Source: Breviolum minutum Mf 1.05b.01
Lineage: Eukaryota > Sar > Dinophyceae > Suessiales > Symbiodiniaceae
Direction: 5' to 3'
NCBI GenBank assembly: GCA_000507305.1
Contig: DF241776.1
Span: forward strand, 1 to 64,000
DNA length: 64,000 nt
Shown: positions 21,645 to 32,973 of the stretch, in pieces
Numbering within the stretch: the stretch's first letter is position 1
How the letters are laid out: each line of letters begins with the position of its first letter
Program-made: the position numbers and the translations under genes
Notes under the pieces: model-generated
Seen by the model: only the letters and a program-made list of their open reading frames with translations
Database searches by the model: none
What the model was told of the DNA's origin: nothing

Positions 21645-22048
21645 CTGAACCGAAATGGGCTGAGTCATGGGGCCCCTATAAATTGCCTTATAAGAAGTGG
21701 GTAACTGGGGTGATTTCACCCTACTTATAAGTGGGTAACTGGGGTTGAAAAAACCATATATATACAGGGTGTCATTATTATAGGACACCAACCCAAAACA
21801 ACGAATGCACTCTTCTAAGAAAATTCATCCCAAAAAAAATTACCATATACATTTTTGTGTTGTTTCATCCCCCTGAAAAATGGGTCCCATTTAATGATTC
21901 GATGTTAGAAATGATGGTAACCCCAAAGGAATCTCCGAAATCTCCTTGGCTCCATTTTTCAGGTCCATTAAACCAGCCATTAAACTCGGGGACTTTAGGA
22001 GCTGAAAGATGTGGATCAAGAGCTTTGCACATTCACGGCCAAGGTTGA

Positions 22049-22187
22049 TACTGGTGATGGCAACCAGAAATCCGGCGAGGTTTATCCCAGTTGAGGGAGT
22101 TTGGTAGTTGAAATCCCCATTATTTACGACGGGTTTTAAAAACACATCCCAAAGTGGTTGCTTGGGATTTCTGAACCATCAACAGTA
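22049..22187. mobile_element. Family C element
   Basis: TACTGGTGATGGCAACCAGA at the left and TTTCTGAACCATCAACAGTA at the right. Confidence 0.75.
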
Positions 22188-22456
22188 GTGGTATATTGGT
22201 AGGTTAGTCTTTTTATGTTTATCCACGAATTCTGTCGTCACGTTGCTTGAGTGGCTCACAGTATTACAATGACGCCCCGCGTTCGGGGAAAAAAAAATCA
22301 CAACAGATTGGGCCAAAATGTCTCCCCCCCCACTAAACGCTTAAAATTAAAAAAAAAAAAAAACTGTTTTTGAAGCCCTGCGTTTGTTCTTGTTGTTCCA
22401 GTGCGGAATCTGCAACAAATCTTGGTCATAGAAAGGGCACTTTTCTCACTCGACAC

Positions 22457-25400
22457 ATGCCCCATCAGCGTCCCGGACGGTGCCAGCGGCAGCACCAGCC
22501 CCTCCACCCAAGACCTGGGTGCGCACCAGCATCAAAACCAGAGGAAAGGAGTTGTTTTTCACCCCCATAGGATCCATGTATGGTTTATTTACCTACATTT
22601 GGTTGATTTCTACATTTGGTTTATTTACCTTCAAAAAGGTGGAAGTCTTGCTGGTCATTTCTCCTGGGGGCCCCAGGCCACACCCACAGGTATGGACATG
22701 CCAAAGGTGAAGATGGCAGGCACCTCAGTTGGAGGATGGGTTTGGCCCCACAGGGAGCCCTTTAAAAAGGGGAATTGGGGACCCTTCATAAGTACCCACC
22801 TGATACTGTTGATGCTTCAGAAATCCGGCGATCACCAGTTGAGGTTGGGGTGGTTTATAGTTGATCCTTTTATTTAGAGGGTTTTTATACATCCCAGGTG
22901 GTGCAGGATTTCTTCAATCAACAGTATGTGTATATGGGGTTGATTGTTAAGGGTCCCCTATCCCAGAATTTTACCACCCTTTTCGCTTTGATCCCGTCGA
23001 TAGACAGTGATTTAGGAGAAGTCTACTGCTTCTTTTTTTGAGAATCGAAAGCAGGAGTTTATCGTATTAATCATCTCAAACAATGGGGGAACAAAAGTCT
23101 ACACTCTGTTAAACCAACAGCAAAAGCAATGAAAAATTTTGGGCAACCGAAAAAGATCCCTAAAACCTAGATAAACAGACCCTTCCCTTTTAGCCCTTTC
23201 CTTGTGAGTTTTCGAATTTTACTAGACATGATCCAAAGGTGAAAGATTCATATTATATATTCCAATTCACCAGAAATCCACCAATATCACTGGATATTTT
23301 AATAAGGCTAACGGTTGGTGGTTGGTGCTATGTTTGATGATGTTTCAAGTGATATGACATACCCTCCCTGAAACTTACATGGCCACTGAAAATGAATGGT
23401 TGGGAGATGAATTTCCTTTTGGGAATGTCCTATTTTCAGGGGCGAGCTGTTAGTTTCAGAAGTTTCAGGGAGTGTATTTCTATGTTTTTTCCAAGGCCCA
23501 AGTTTTCAGCATTGAAGGGGGAAGGCCTAGTTTTCAGGCGTGTACTAGTTACTAGTTGTTAGTTTTGAGGAGGGTATCCAATGAATCAACAGCAAGAAAA
23601 ACCCAACAACCCACCCCAAACCACCAACAACCAGTTCTGAAATCATCCAATTGCATCCAAAAAAATATCAACTAACCACCAAGAGAAAAACAAAAAAAAA
23701 CATAAAACCAAACCACGCAAATCAACCCCCCCACCACCCAAAAAAATAACTCGGCAAAAAAAAACAGAGTTGTGTTCTTTCCCAACTCCTTCTCCGCTTG
23801 GGTGTTTTTTTACTTCGATACTGAAGGTGGTTGGAAAATTCAAAAAAATATTCCCCAAATGGTGGTGAAAAATGGTGATTCACTATCACAGAATCGCAAC
23901 ACAATCACCAACTAAACAAACAAAAGTTTTAAAATTCAGCTCACCCTACTGTTGGACCACGAAAGAAAAAGGTTGTTTAACCTAGAACCCAAATGACCCT
24001 TGTTCTGATTGGAAAAGGCCTTGTTTTGGAGGGGTTGACCGTCAAATATAGAGGTCATTGGGCTCTAGGAAACTGGACATGAAATTTCCTCATGAAATCC
24101 TCTTAAAATTCAACAAACCAAGCGACCAGTCCACACACTCCACCAGCCACGCTGCCAGTAACGAGGCCAGCACAGCCTGCCCGGAGGTGTTTTTTTTTCG
24201 GAAAATGGCCATGGAAAATTCAGGTTTTGAACCGAAGGATCCCAGCTGGTAAAGGGAGTCCTTCCATCAACAGTAGTGATTCATGATCCTGGCCAAGGGG
24301 TCCCATTTCTCTTCCTGAGCTACCTTTTGGGGTAAATCGGTCGTGTGAGGTCGCGATTCAATTTGACTAGTGAATCCTAAAAATTCCTTCCCTCCACCCA
24401 AAAATAACAACAGAAGGTTTATCATAATCCCCATATAACTGTGTAGTATAATCCACTAGCCGTATATACGCTAAACAAAACAATCGTTTTTGTTCATTGC
24501 TCATACGTGCTGGGACAGAATGATGAAGTCTCCAACACAAGTTTTAAAGATTGAAGTCCCAACACCTGGTCCAACTGCTCTTTTCTGATCATACTCTCAT
24601 GGCACTAACTGTATCAATGGAACAACATGTCACAGAAAGCAGTTGAAATACTTTAATTCCCCATCCAAAATATTGACAGAATAGATTTCGAAGTTGCTTC
24701 CTTTTAAAGAAATAAGTTTATCATCGCATTACCAACCAAACCCACACTCCAATGTTTTTTTAAAGGAGCAAATCAGTCAAAACTTATCATGCTTCCAAGC
24801 GCATGTTTCAATGATGCTGCCATCATCTTCTAGGTAGATCCGCTTATAACTCGGAAAAAAAAAAACTGGTGTTCCAAACATGTGAAAAGTGGCCCCAGGA
24901 CACCTACAGTGGCACCCTTCATAACACTTCAGAAGTTAGTAACATGGATACCAAAAACGATGCTTGGAAGAAAAAAATCATTCCTTTCAACAAACATAAC
25001 AATTTGGGGTGTACTACTGTTGATGGTTCAGAAATCCGGCTAACCAGTTGAGGGAACGGTAGTTTATCCCACTATTTACAGGGTTTTATATATACATTCC
25101 AGGTGGTGATCGCCGGATTTCTGAAGCATCAACAAAGTCATCTTCAATTTCATGGGTGAAATTGTAAGTTTCCAATTGTAATTCTAACATGTTCGCCCTT
25201 GAAAGATGGATGGTTGGGAGTCACGATCCTTTCCTGGGCGAAAATGTGAGTTTTAGGGGACGTTACTTGGAGGATCATCCCATTTAGTAACCAGTTAGCC
25301 ACTATTGTGATCGTAAGTTTTCTAACCCGGGTTGCGGGACCCCTTCCGTTCATGGCATATTCATGGCTTCTAACTACACTCACAAGTGATGGGATGACCC

Positions 25401-28400
25401 TCCAAGTAATATCCCCATAAATGACTCCTGCATGGATTATTAAGGGATCATGGTGGTTAATAAACGGTTCATATGGGTTGAAACCACTAAATGCTGGAAA
25501 TATATACATGTTTTTATCATAGGAATTTGAGGGTCTCAACCCCCCCAAATGCCCCCCCCCCGTAGAAACAGCCGGCCCTGATATCGACAAAACCATGGTG
25601 CTTTCATCCACCGTTTAGGCCCGGCGAATTGGCGGCGAACCCAGGTCATACCCAAGGTGACGCCTCCACCAGTTCCCACCACCACTGCTCCAGAGATGGC
25701 CTGGAAGGTTCGATAAGACTTGATCCGTTTCGGAAAATTTCATGGGGAGGAATGGCCCACTCACACCACCCCGAAAACCCCATGGTTTGGCTTGGAGATT
25801 TGGAGGGTTTTTTCATGAAGGATTCCGGATTTCAATTAACTGGGGTGATGAAATTTTTACCCGGATCCTCCCATCATAATCATGGGTTTTTTTCCGTGGA
25901 AAATGGGTGGGTGGATCTCCAAGATTTTTTTGTTTCCTTTGCATTTTTCGGGTAAAATCTCCACCATGATTATGGGAAGAAAGAGTGTGACCACCACCTC
26001 GAAAAGGCACCCCTTTTTTGCTAGTCGACCCTTTCGTTTCCCCCCTTGCTTTCGGCTATGAAAGCCGGTTTAGGGTTGGTTGAATTGACAAACGTCATAA
26101 ATGCTGAACTAAGTTGAGTTTTTTTTAACATATCATCATTTAACGAACGTTCAAAACACCTATAACATTTCCTAGAAATACTGCTTGGTTAATGGGGGCC
26201 CTTATTTCATGGCTAAATGGGTATACCCTGGGATTCCACCATTACAAATTTCAACCATGGTTGCTATTTTTTACAACCTGCTTGCTTACCTAAGGCTTAA
26301 CAAATCATCCGAAATTTCGGTCAACCATCATTCTAATGATGGCTTCCAAGCCCAAAAGTATAGTTACACTCCAGAAATCTAGCATAGATACCCAAAAATG
26401 ACGCCATTTTTTCCAGGGTCCCTACAGTCCCTTTTCCAAACCAACCATCCATTTTGGGTACAGTATCTGGCCGTTAGTCGGGATTTCCTCAAGAACCAAA
26501 AACGGCCCCAAGAAAACCCACAAGGTCACTATTGCTGATTTGTAGCGAAAATCAATTCAAACTGAAGAAAAATCGGATTCATATATCATAAAAAATATGT
26601 ATAATATATACTTATACACATACATACAGAGTTTCTACTTTATTTGATGATTTCTTTTTGTGACATCAAGGACTCGAATATCACACATCCTTCTCTCTCA
26701 AATTCAAATGTTTCACAAATCTGTCTACCAACTTCGGAGAGGTTCCAGAAAAGCGTAACCAGGAGTTTGATCCCAACATATCCACGAAAATGCTGGAAAT
26801 ACTTGGTATGTTCGTGGAAAATGCCCAAAAAGACAAGTGAATCGGGCCCACTTCTACAATTTTGGGCCCAAAAACCGTCAACTCGACATGTTTTTTTTTC
26901 GGATGAAATCACCTCAGGTATATCCGTAGAAAAATGTTCAGCCATTGAAAAAGGAGCCGCATCATCGTCAACTCCCATTAAAAATTAACCAAATCGGCTC
27001 GGTTTCCACACGCCCATCTGATGGTACCCTAATTTTCCACCGTTTTTTTTTCTCAAAAAAAAACTCCAAAAAACCAAGGCACTGAAGCTGCAGTGAGTTG
27101 TAGATCTGGATCTCTGGCAGCTTGCACTACCTGCGTTTTAGCCTCCTGGTAATTTTTTAAAAAGAACCACCTGACTCTGGTGCGAACCTCACCCCCCGAA
27201 CCATCAAACCCCTAAGGGTGCTGGGTAGTTTAGAAGGAAACATCATCATGATCAGCACAGCCCAGCCAAACTTGTTGGTGGTTTTTGTTTGAGCAAACCA
27301 TCCCTTTTGTTTGACCAAACTAGTTGATTCGTGATGTTTTTTGTGGAGTGAGAAAGGTGGCCCACACGTTTCGTTGTTGAACCGTTTGGAGTCTGGAATT
27401 CCCCAGACTCCAATCCCACCAGCGATGCTCTGGAAGCTGAAAATGGAAAGAAAAGTAAGTGGTTAATAACTATGGTGATCGCAAGTCCCCTAAGGATCGG
27501 GTTGTGGGACCCCTTACAAATGGCGATTCACGGCTCCTAAATGGGGGTGATCCTAACCACTTACATCCACTGGGATGATCCTCCACCCACTCAGATAGGG
27601 GTGACTCCCCTTCTGTACGAGGGAGGAGGAGCAAAACGCCTGTATTCCCATAGTATTGTACATCTATATCTATATCTCTATCTATACCTATTTCTATCTA
27701 TAATCTATGTCTATATAAAGTGTATAACCAGCAAAACCTGCCATCTTTTTTCAAAACCATGAATCACTCAAATTCTTTTAAGAAAACACATACCGTGCTT
27801 AAAACTAACATAGCCCCTGAAAATAAGCCATCCCAAAAGGAAACTACTATTCCGACCGTCCATTTTCAGATGCTATCTTAGTTTCAGGGAGGGTAAACTT
27901 GTCAGCCCACAGGTGTCCTCCATCTTGCCGATAGATTGCTTCCAAATATCCACAGCTCTCACAGAAACATCGTCCTGTCCATGAAAAAAACACGTCTCAC
28001 TTGGAAAAACCATGAAGGATGTATTTTCCACAGATTGGATCCAAACCCCCCACCCCTTACAGTGGCATAGGATTCCTGATCCGAATCCTATCTTTCATGT
28101 GAGCAGCGCTCAAAACCCTTGGCTGACATTCCATTATACTGATTGGTTTATAGGGATCCTTATATTGGCTTATTGAATTCCCCATATAATTGGGTAGTAT
28201 TTCATCCCCTATATCAAGCTAACCAACCAGGGTGAAATGAACACTCCTCATGTCTGGTGGTGACGAGGAATCCGCATCCTGGTTGTTCAGGGAAGCCCCG
28301 ATCTACGGATTCCCAAAAATTCCTCGACCCTTCAAGAAGGGCCCCCGCCAGTTATAAGGTAGTTATAACCGCAGCAAACCCTATTTAACCATGGTTGTAA

Positions 28401-30112
28401 ATGGGTATAACTAGGGATAAATCCACTTATAGTAGTTAGGGGGCCCCATCTTGTTCCTTTCGTACTAAATTGGAAGATCATTTCTGAAGGACCCGGTCCT
28501 TCACCCCGTGGTGCTTGGAACTAGCCTGGGAAATGTATGTCGACAGTATGCCATACACATGACATAAGTAGAAGCATCCCAACTTATGATAGCAGCCTGT
28601 AAAAGCTATAGAATCCAGTAATTCTTTCCGCTCCTTAAACATGAACCAAACAAATGAGGCAAGGCTTGGAGTAAGCTGTGCGCAAGTTTGTGACTATTGT
28701 TTTTGTTACATTTCGGAAAAGGTCAAAGGTGTGCATTTGTTTCTGCTACTATAGGGGTCAGTATATGTAACCCAAACAAGGAAATCCCTCAAAATCACCG
28801 ATTTGCATCGATTTGCATTGTTTGAATCTCCCCAGATGGCTAATTCAACCGTTTGGTGCTCAACCCTCCACCAACCGTTGCTCATTTGCAACCGTCATTT
28901 AGTAGAAAAAATAGGTCATTCAAACTGCTCATGAATGCTCATCAATAAGCACTACCCAGGTACACCCTCTGAAATTTAACATGTCCCCTGAAAAGGGACC
29001 ATTTTAAAAGGAAATTTCATCTTCCAATCATCAATTTTCAGGGGATATGTGAGTTTTCCGGCAACGGGGGGTTATCACCCCTATGCTATGAGCATCGCAT
29101 GTCTTTTTGGAGCACCTCAATGACCTCCGACGCTTGGTTCGCCGTGGCATTGGCGGCGGCACGGCGGCGTAGCACCAAGATGACCTGGATGCTTCGATGG
29201 TTGCATTGAATGTTGATGGGAACCTAAAGGGACCCCCCCACAATGCCACCCCCCCCCCCAAGAAATAGCCGGCCCTAATTTCGGCGGCCTTATATAAGGG
29301 AAAGCAATGGTTAAGGAATGTGGCGTTTTGGGGCGGGTACCCTCCAGTAAACTAACATAGCGATTGCTGGAATATCCCCCCATTTTCAACAGGAAATACA
29401 TCGACTCATTTCGGGTGCAGCCATTCCAATATGTTAGTTCACCAGAGGGTAGATAAAAATTGAAGGAAGATTATACCACCTGGAAAGTAGATGGAGCAAC
29501 TCCCATGGTTTATCATGGCCCCGAAAACTAACCCACCTTTTGAGAGTCGCGCCATCTACTTTCACTATAGGTGTAAGAAAAATGAAGAAAAACAAAAGTT
29601 CAAAACTAAAAATTAGTGCATTTTAAGCTCTCAAGTTTGGGTGATCTACACAAAACAACACCGTTTCAAGGGACATGTTTTTTTGTGGCAGACTCTTTTT
29701 TGTGAACATCAAAAGTGAATATCCAGGGTGAACCTCTCACTGCTCATTTCATCCCCTTAAAAAGAGGTAGTAAAAGTTCACTCAACTAAAACTCTCAGTG
29801 AAGAGTCACCGATATATTCATGAAAGAACACACCGACCGATCGTGAAAACCCTCATCTAATGTAGGCTCTAAGGAAATCCCAATCTTTTCCCAAGGAAAA
29901 AAAATATGTTTAAAAAAACTGGTGGAATGGTAAATTGGTGGCTTGGGACCCGGTGGTTTGGATTCCTGGGATCCCAAACCACCGGGCCCCAAACCACCCA
30001 TTCACCATTAGTTGAGACTATCCTGCTTGCTGAATATAGATGTTTGTTCACCTCAGAGCTTAGAGACCCTCTTCCATCTTGAGAGGAAACTACCCCCCCC
30101 ACCTTCCAACCC
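22457..30112 (-). CDS. Glycine-zipper membrane-type exon chain (unidentified)
   Basis: Five minus-strand exons join in phase: 30052-30112 (2 to 0), 29125-29184 (0 to 0), 25652-25700 (0 to 1), 24119-24176 (1 to 2) and 22457-22514 (2 to 0). The 25.7 and 24.1 kb exons splice to a very Gly/Ala/Val-rich stretch with GxxxG-type spacing (GAVVVGTGGGVTLG, then CAGLVTGSVAGGVCG). This is typical of glycine-zipper transmembrane helices. Splice sites are mostly strong GT-AG. The chain ends in phase 0 and could feed into 18854-18876 of the WD40 gene, so it may be the N-terminal part of that gene or a separate upstream gene. A further possible exon at about 27.39-27.43 kb (SIAGGIGVWGIP) would need a GA donor. 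Confidence 0.45.
22563..22660. mobile_element. Family M element (degenerate)
   Basis: CCCATAGGATCCATGTATGG followed by duplicated TTTATTTACCT blocks. Confidence 0.5.
22804..22926. mobile_element. Family C element
   Basis: TACTGTTGATGCTTCAGAAA at the left and TTTCTTCAATCAACAGTA at the right. Confidence 0.8.
23360..23476. mobile_element. Family A element
   Basis: TACCCTCCCTGAAACTTACA at the left and AGTTTCAGGGAGTGTA at the right, with ten extra bases (TTCAGAAG) near the right arm. Confidence 0.8.
24119..24176 (-). CDS. Glycine-zipper exon
   Basis: A 58-nt exon, phase 1 to 2, with acceptor CCGGGCAG and donor GTTTGT. It reads CAGLVTGSVAGGVCGLVA. Gly spacing suggests a membrane-spanning glycine-zipper helix. 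Confidence 0.5.
25015..25135. mobile_element. Family C element
   Basis: TACTGTTGATGGTTCAGAAA at the left and GCCGGATTTCTGAAGCATCA at the right. The centre CCCACTATTTACAGGGTTTT is intact. Confidence 0.85.
25255..25415. mobile_element. Family K element
   Basis: ACTTGGAGGATCATCCCA at the left and GGATGACCCTCCAAGT at the right make a terminal inverted repeat. TCATGGCATATTCATGGCTT lies inside. Confidence 0.7.
25652..25700 (-). CDS. Glycine-zipper exon
   Basis: A 49-nt exon, phase 0 to 1, with acceptor ACCTTCCAG and donor GTATGA. It reads AISGAVVVGTGGGVTL. The split codon with the 24.1 kb exon gives G. Confidence 0.5.
26400..27240. other. Stretch with long open frames on both strands
   Basis: 26640-26990 is open for over 110 codons on both strands (minus: FHEHTKYFQHFRGYVGIK; plus: TSERFQKSVTRSLIPTY). 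I found no splice-site or motif evidence to choose between them. It lacks foldback elements and may hold an unrecognised exon. Confidence 0.35.
27661..27720 (+). repeat. (TCTATA)n microsatellite
   Basis: Imperfect CTATAT/CTATCT hexamers. Confidence 0.8.
27791..27895. mobile_element. Family A element
   Basis: AAAACTAACATAGCCCCTGA at the left and CTTAGTTTCAGGGAGGGTA at the right. Confidence 0.75.
28685..28895 (-). CDS. Open exon-like frame, low confidence
   Basis: The minus frame from ATG 28885 (MSNGWWRVEHQTVELAIWGD) to TAA near 28706 reads like protein and includes VILRDFLVWVTYTDPYSSR. No splice sites or family are assigned. Confidence 0.25.
28961..29064. mobile_element. Family A element (decayed right end)
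   Basis: TACACCCTCTGAAATTTAAC at the left and TTTTCAGGGGATATGTGAGT at the right. Confidence 0.6.
29125..29184 (-). CDS. Helical exon VILVLRRRAAANATANQASE
   Basis: The acceptor is ATCCAG. Two adjacent donors (GTCATT below 29125, or GTGCTC below 29116) both leave phase 0. The peptide is Ala/Arg-rich and likely helical. Function unknown. Confidence 0.45.
29338..29451. mobile_element. Family D element
   Basis: TACCCTCCAGTAAACTAACA at the left and TGTTAGTTCACCAGAGGGTA at the right. Confidence 0.8.
29483..29567. mobile_element. Family N element
   Basis: AAAGTAGATGGAGCAACTCC and the mirror GAGTCGCGCCATCTACTTTC. About 30 bp after a D element. Confidence 0.8.
29944..29992. repeat. Strong GC hairpin
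   Basis: GGGACCCGGTGGTTTGG pairs with CCAAACCACCGGGCCCC around a 12-base loop. Confidence 0.8.
30052..30112 (-). CDS. Exon GWKVGGVVSSQDGRG
   Basis: A 61-nt exon, phase 2 to 0, with a strong acceptor (TTTTTTGCTGCTGCCAG) and donor GTGAAC after a GAG. The open frame extends upstream to an ATG at 30201 (the MDGQPAP reading), so a longer first exon is an alternative. Confidence 0.4.
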
Positions 30113-30709
30113 CTGGCAGCAGCAAAAAACATAAGGAAAGCTTGTGGACAATTTGATTTGCCCTTTAAAGAGGCCAGTTTAGGAGCAGGTTGGCCATCCA
30201 TCGGAAGTTACTTTTTTTCTCTGAGATTTACGTATCTAAGCTCCGTTTTTGTTGGGGATCGATCTTCATGAAAGAATTACATCATGTTTTCGGGATGTTT
30301 TGTTCAACAAGTTCACTTTCAACAAGGGTCAGTATAGGAACACCAACCCAAACCAATGCATCGTTTTGAGGGGAAATCCCTCAAAAAATTACCATCAAAG
30401 CGTATATTCAGTTTGGAATTTTCCCCCCAAAATGGGTGGCAATTCATGACCCCTGCTCAAACAAATGGTTTTTTGGTCGTTTTTTTTCCGCCGAGCCGCC
30501 AGCAATGCGCAAATCACGGACCATGTTGCGAAGCCAGTCGCACAAACCAAGACCACGCTCCACAAGAGTGGCCTCAAGGCTGGTGATTTTTTCTTGTGAC
30601 CGGGATCAACTTGTGACTTGAGCAATGAAAAAAGCGCCCCATTTTGTTGCTTAGGGGATTTGTTGGGGATGAAATACGCGCTTGAATAACCACCCCCTGA
30701 CCCAAACTG

Positions 30710-30840
30710 CTATACAACGCACTGCTTCGGTACATACTTTACACATGCCCAAACCTGTGATAACGTTCATTCAGATTCAAAGGCGGTGCTACTGGATGCT
30801 CCATGTCAGACTTCCCCTCCGCCTCTGGCTCTTTATCGGA
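30710..30840 (-). repeat. Segment duplicated within the 30-35 kb island
   Basis: Bases 30783-30838 match 33228-33285 at about 85-90 percent. One minus frame is kept in both copies (AEGKSDMEHPVAPPL versus AEGKSDMERPVPPPL). Bases 30715-30746 match 34510-34541 almost exactly. Confidence 0.6.
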
Positions 30841-31042
30841 AGGGCTCACCAACCTCGTCTTGAGCTGATATCGCATCAATGTGCAGCTGGATCATGGCCT
30901 GCACTCTGTCAGAATCCACGGCGCCATCACGCCGAAGAAGGATCTGGCTCATTGGAGAAACCGAACGAAGCCGAAGCTGCAATCTTGCGCCACACACAGT
31001 ATCCATTGATCTCCCATTGGTGCTCAGCAGCAGTAACTTCAT
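30833..31042 (-). CDS. Open frame downstream of Josephin fragment
   Basis: The minus frame from an ATG (MKLLLLSTNGRSMDTVCG) stays open for 70 codons and looks like real protein (SQILLRRDGAVDSDRVQ, then IDAISAQDE). It overlaps the Josephin frames by spacing only and could be a later exon of that gene. A 219-codon plus-strand frame over the same bases is judged a shadow. Confidence 0.35.
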   Translation of the reverse strand: MKLLLLSTNGRSMDTVCGARLQLRLRSVSPMSQILLRRDGAVDSDRVQAMIQLHIDAISAQDEVGEPFR

Positions 31043-31044
31043 GG

Positions 31045-31432
31045 TCAACTCGTCCCGACTCCGCAGACACCGCTGCAGACATGGCTTCGAGGAGATGCCA
31101 CGACGATTGTAGTCAGCAAGGTGCCGACAAACCAGCTGTCGTCTTCATTCACAAATTTCACCACGTCCACACACGCAGCACGCTGTACCAGCCTGGGGTG
31201 GTTGTTTCGATGAATTGTGACAATTTGATCAAAAAAAGAATGTTTCGCCTCCGCGACCGATGTGCTCATTGCGCGCTTCCGCGACGTCATCGGACTCCTG
31301 CAGATAGAGATTGCAGGCTGCGGTCAGCTGCTCCCGGGTGAACTTTTCTGCCCCGAGGGCGTTGTTTAGGGCGTGGAGCCCACACAAAGCTTCGCGCTGC
31401 CGTTCAAAGAACGGTGGCGGAGAGGCCTTGGT
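31045..31432 (-). pseudogene. Josephin-type deubiquitinase fragment, frame-broken
   Basis: The first frame reads FERQREALCGLHALNNALG, then FTREQLTAACNLYLQES. C-G-L-H-A-L-N-N matches the catalytic-Cys start of Josephin (ataxin-3 like) cysteine proteases that cleave ubiquitin. It stops at a TGA inside a seven-T run near 31236. The frame one base over then runs FDQIVTIHRNNHPRLVQ to DVVKFVNEDDSWFVG. NEDDSWF can be laid on the N-x-x-E-HWF region of Josephin, but Ser stands where the catalytic His would be. Either the homopolymer length is an assembly error, a splice donor (GCGAAA) precedes the run, or this is a decayed pseudoenzyme. The upstream boundary is an acceptor close after an in-frame TAA; there is no ATG before the Cys. 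Confidence 0.6.
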
Positions 31433-31565
31433 CAATCTTTGTTAAAATTGCACAAGCGTGCTGCTGCAAAAACAAACATTTCAATTTTTAGATCTGTCTG
31501 TTCATGACTGAGCTTAGGAGCTTGTGGCTGGACAGAACTTGCCTTGGCCTGGCATGGGTGTTCAC

Positions 31566-32040
31566 CAAAGGTAACAGATCAGTCAAGAGATAATTCAGTC
31601 AAGAAACAGTTCAGTAAAGTAACAATTCAGTCAAAATGTTTCAAGAACAGGAACCTACAAGAGAGATTGGTTGTTGTGAGCCAGGAATGGCAGAGCAAAA
31701 ACACAGATGGATCCAATTGTCCTAGTGTTTCGCTGACTAATTGACGAACTGACTAACTGGCTCGTTGACTAAGTGACCGACTGTTAAAGCGAATTCCGGC
31801 TCATGACTTTTCTAACATTTGGCCAAGCGAATCTTCTTTCTTCTGACTTTCGTGCTATTGCATCTTCTCTCTTCTGACTTTACTTCATCTCATCTGCTGT
31901 TCATCTGCTTTCCAATTCTCCGTATCGTGGGAGGTTTCCTATTGAAATTTCCTTTGAACAGTTCAGTAACAGTTCAGTCAAGAGATGGTTTAGATGACCA
32001 GTTCAGTAGAGTAACAGTTCAGTCAAGAAACAGCGCGACG
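31566..32040 (+). repeat. Degenerate CAGTCAAGAAACAGTT repeat clusters
   Basis: Two clusters (31566-31645 and 31950-32040) repeat variants of AACAGTTCAGTCAAGA. Read on the plus strand both encode QFS(K/R)VT(I/V)QS(K/R), in different ORF contexts. The DNA between holds GACTAACTG-type short repeats and no recognised gene. Confidence 0.5.
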
Positions 32041-32179
32041 AACTTGGCCAAGAAACAAAATTGTCGCTGGCTCTATTTGACAATTGTTTTCCGTGCCTCT
32101 TCCACTTGGTGGTTCACTTTTCGGCTCAGGGGGATTGGAAGCCCCTGCGGTGTGCTGAAGGGTATCATATTTTATTTTG

Positions 32180-32291
32180 GCAACATGCTAACAACCAAAT
32201 ATCCATTCGTAAATCTTTTCAACAGCGATGCATATTTCTGTGAGGCCTTCTTGCTCTCTGGTTTGGCCGATCCAGCTGGAGGCTTTGTTGC
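32180..32291 (-). CDS. Possible Lys/Pro-rich exon
   Basis: The acceptor is CTATTGCTGCAG. It reads ATKPPAGSAKPESKKASQ then KYASLLKRFTNGY and reaches TAA near 32180. It lies in the GC-richer island. Function unknown; the donor is not defined. Confidence 0.35.
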
Positions 32292-32973
32292 CTGCAGCAA
32301 TAGTTTCTGGCTGTAACTCGTTGTCTCGGTATGTTTGGTCTGATATGTAGGTTATGTTTCATTTTTTTGGCGTTCTTCAAACTGTGTGCTGCTGGCCTTT
32401 GTGGTGCGTTTTTTTTGCTGGAGGCACTTCTGGAAACGCCTCCGGCTCTCTCAGGCAATTGTCCTGGGATGCAGGGAGTGGGTTCTCCCTTTGAGGTTTT
32501 TGGAAAGCCGAATCTTTCAAAACGCAAACTTTAGGTCAGGTGCAAATTACATGACTGAGGCTTTGTCCAGCTCTTTCCGCTGGCGGGCTATTTTGGTTCG
32601 GCCGTCCAGCTTGCCAGAGGCTTGGACTCAAACATTGACACGTCACAGGGTTTTTTGCTAGCATTCTTCAACTTTCTTTTTGAGTTGGGAACGCTTTTGG
32701 GTGTATGCGGCCCTTCACTGTGCGTTGGCACGCTCGGTGCGAACGTCTTTGTTGGACGCTGTCAGCAAAACATGGTTTGCAAGGGCCAGAACCATTATCA
32801 TACAGTATTGTTGCGTGGCTCTACAAAACCCTTGATGACATGTTTGGTGTCCGCACTCGCGTCACCTCGATCGCACTGAGTCGAGAACACGTCCGATTTG
32901 CCGCGCGGCCAAAATTTCGCAAGCACAAGCTTTCCCACCAAAGCAAAAGTTTCCACATGTTCAACCTACAACC

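Noticed and set aside
26640-26988. 112-114 codon ORFs on both strands as genes
   Set aside because: Neither has a motif, splice support or repeat-free coding neighbours that decide the strand. Recorded as unassigned open DNA.
30682-31341. 219-codon plus-strand frame
   Set aside because: It lies opposite the Josephin motif and other minus frames, is rich in His, Arg and Ser, and shows no domain.
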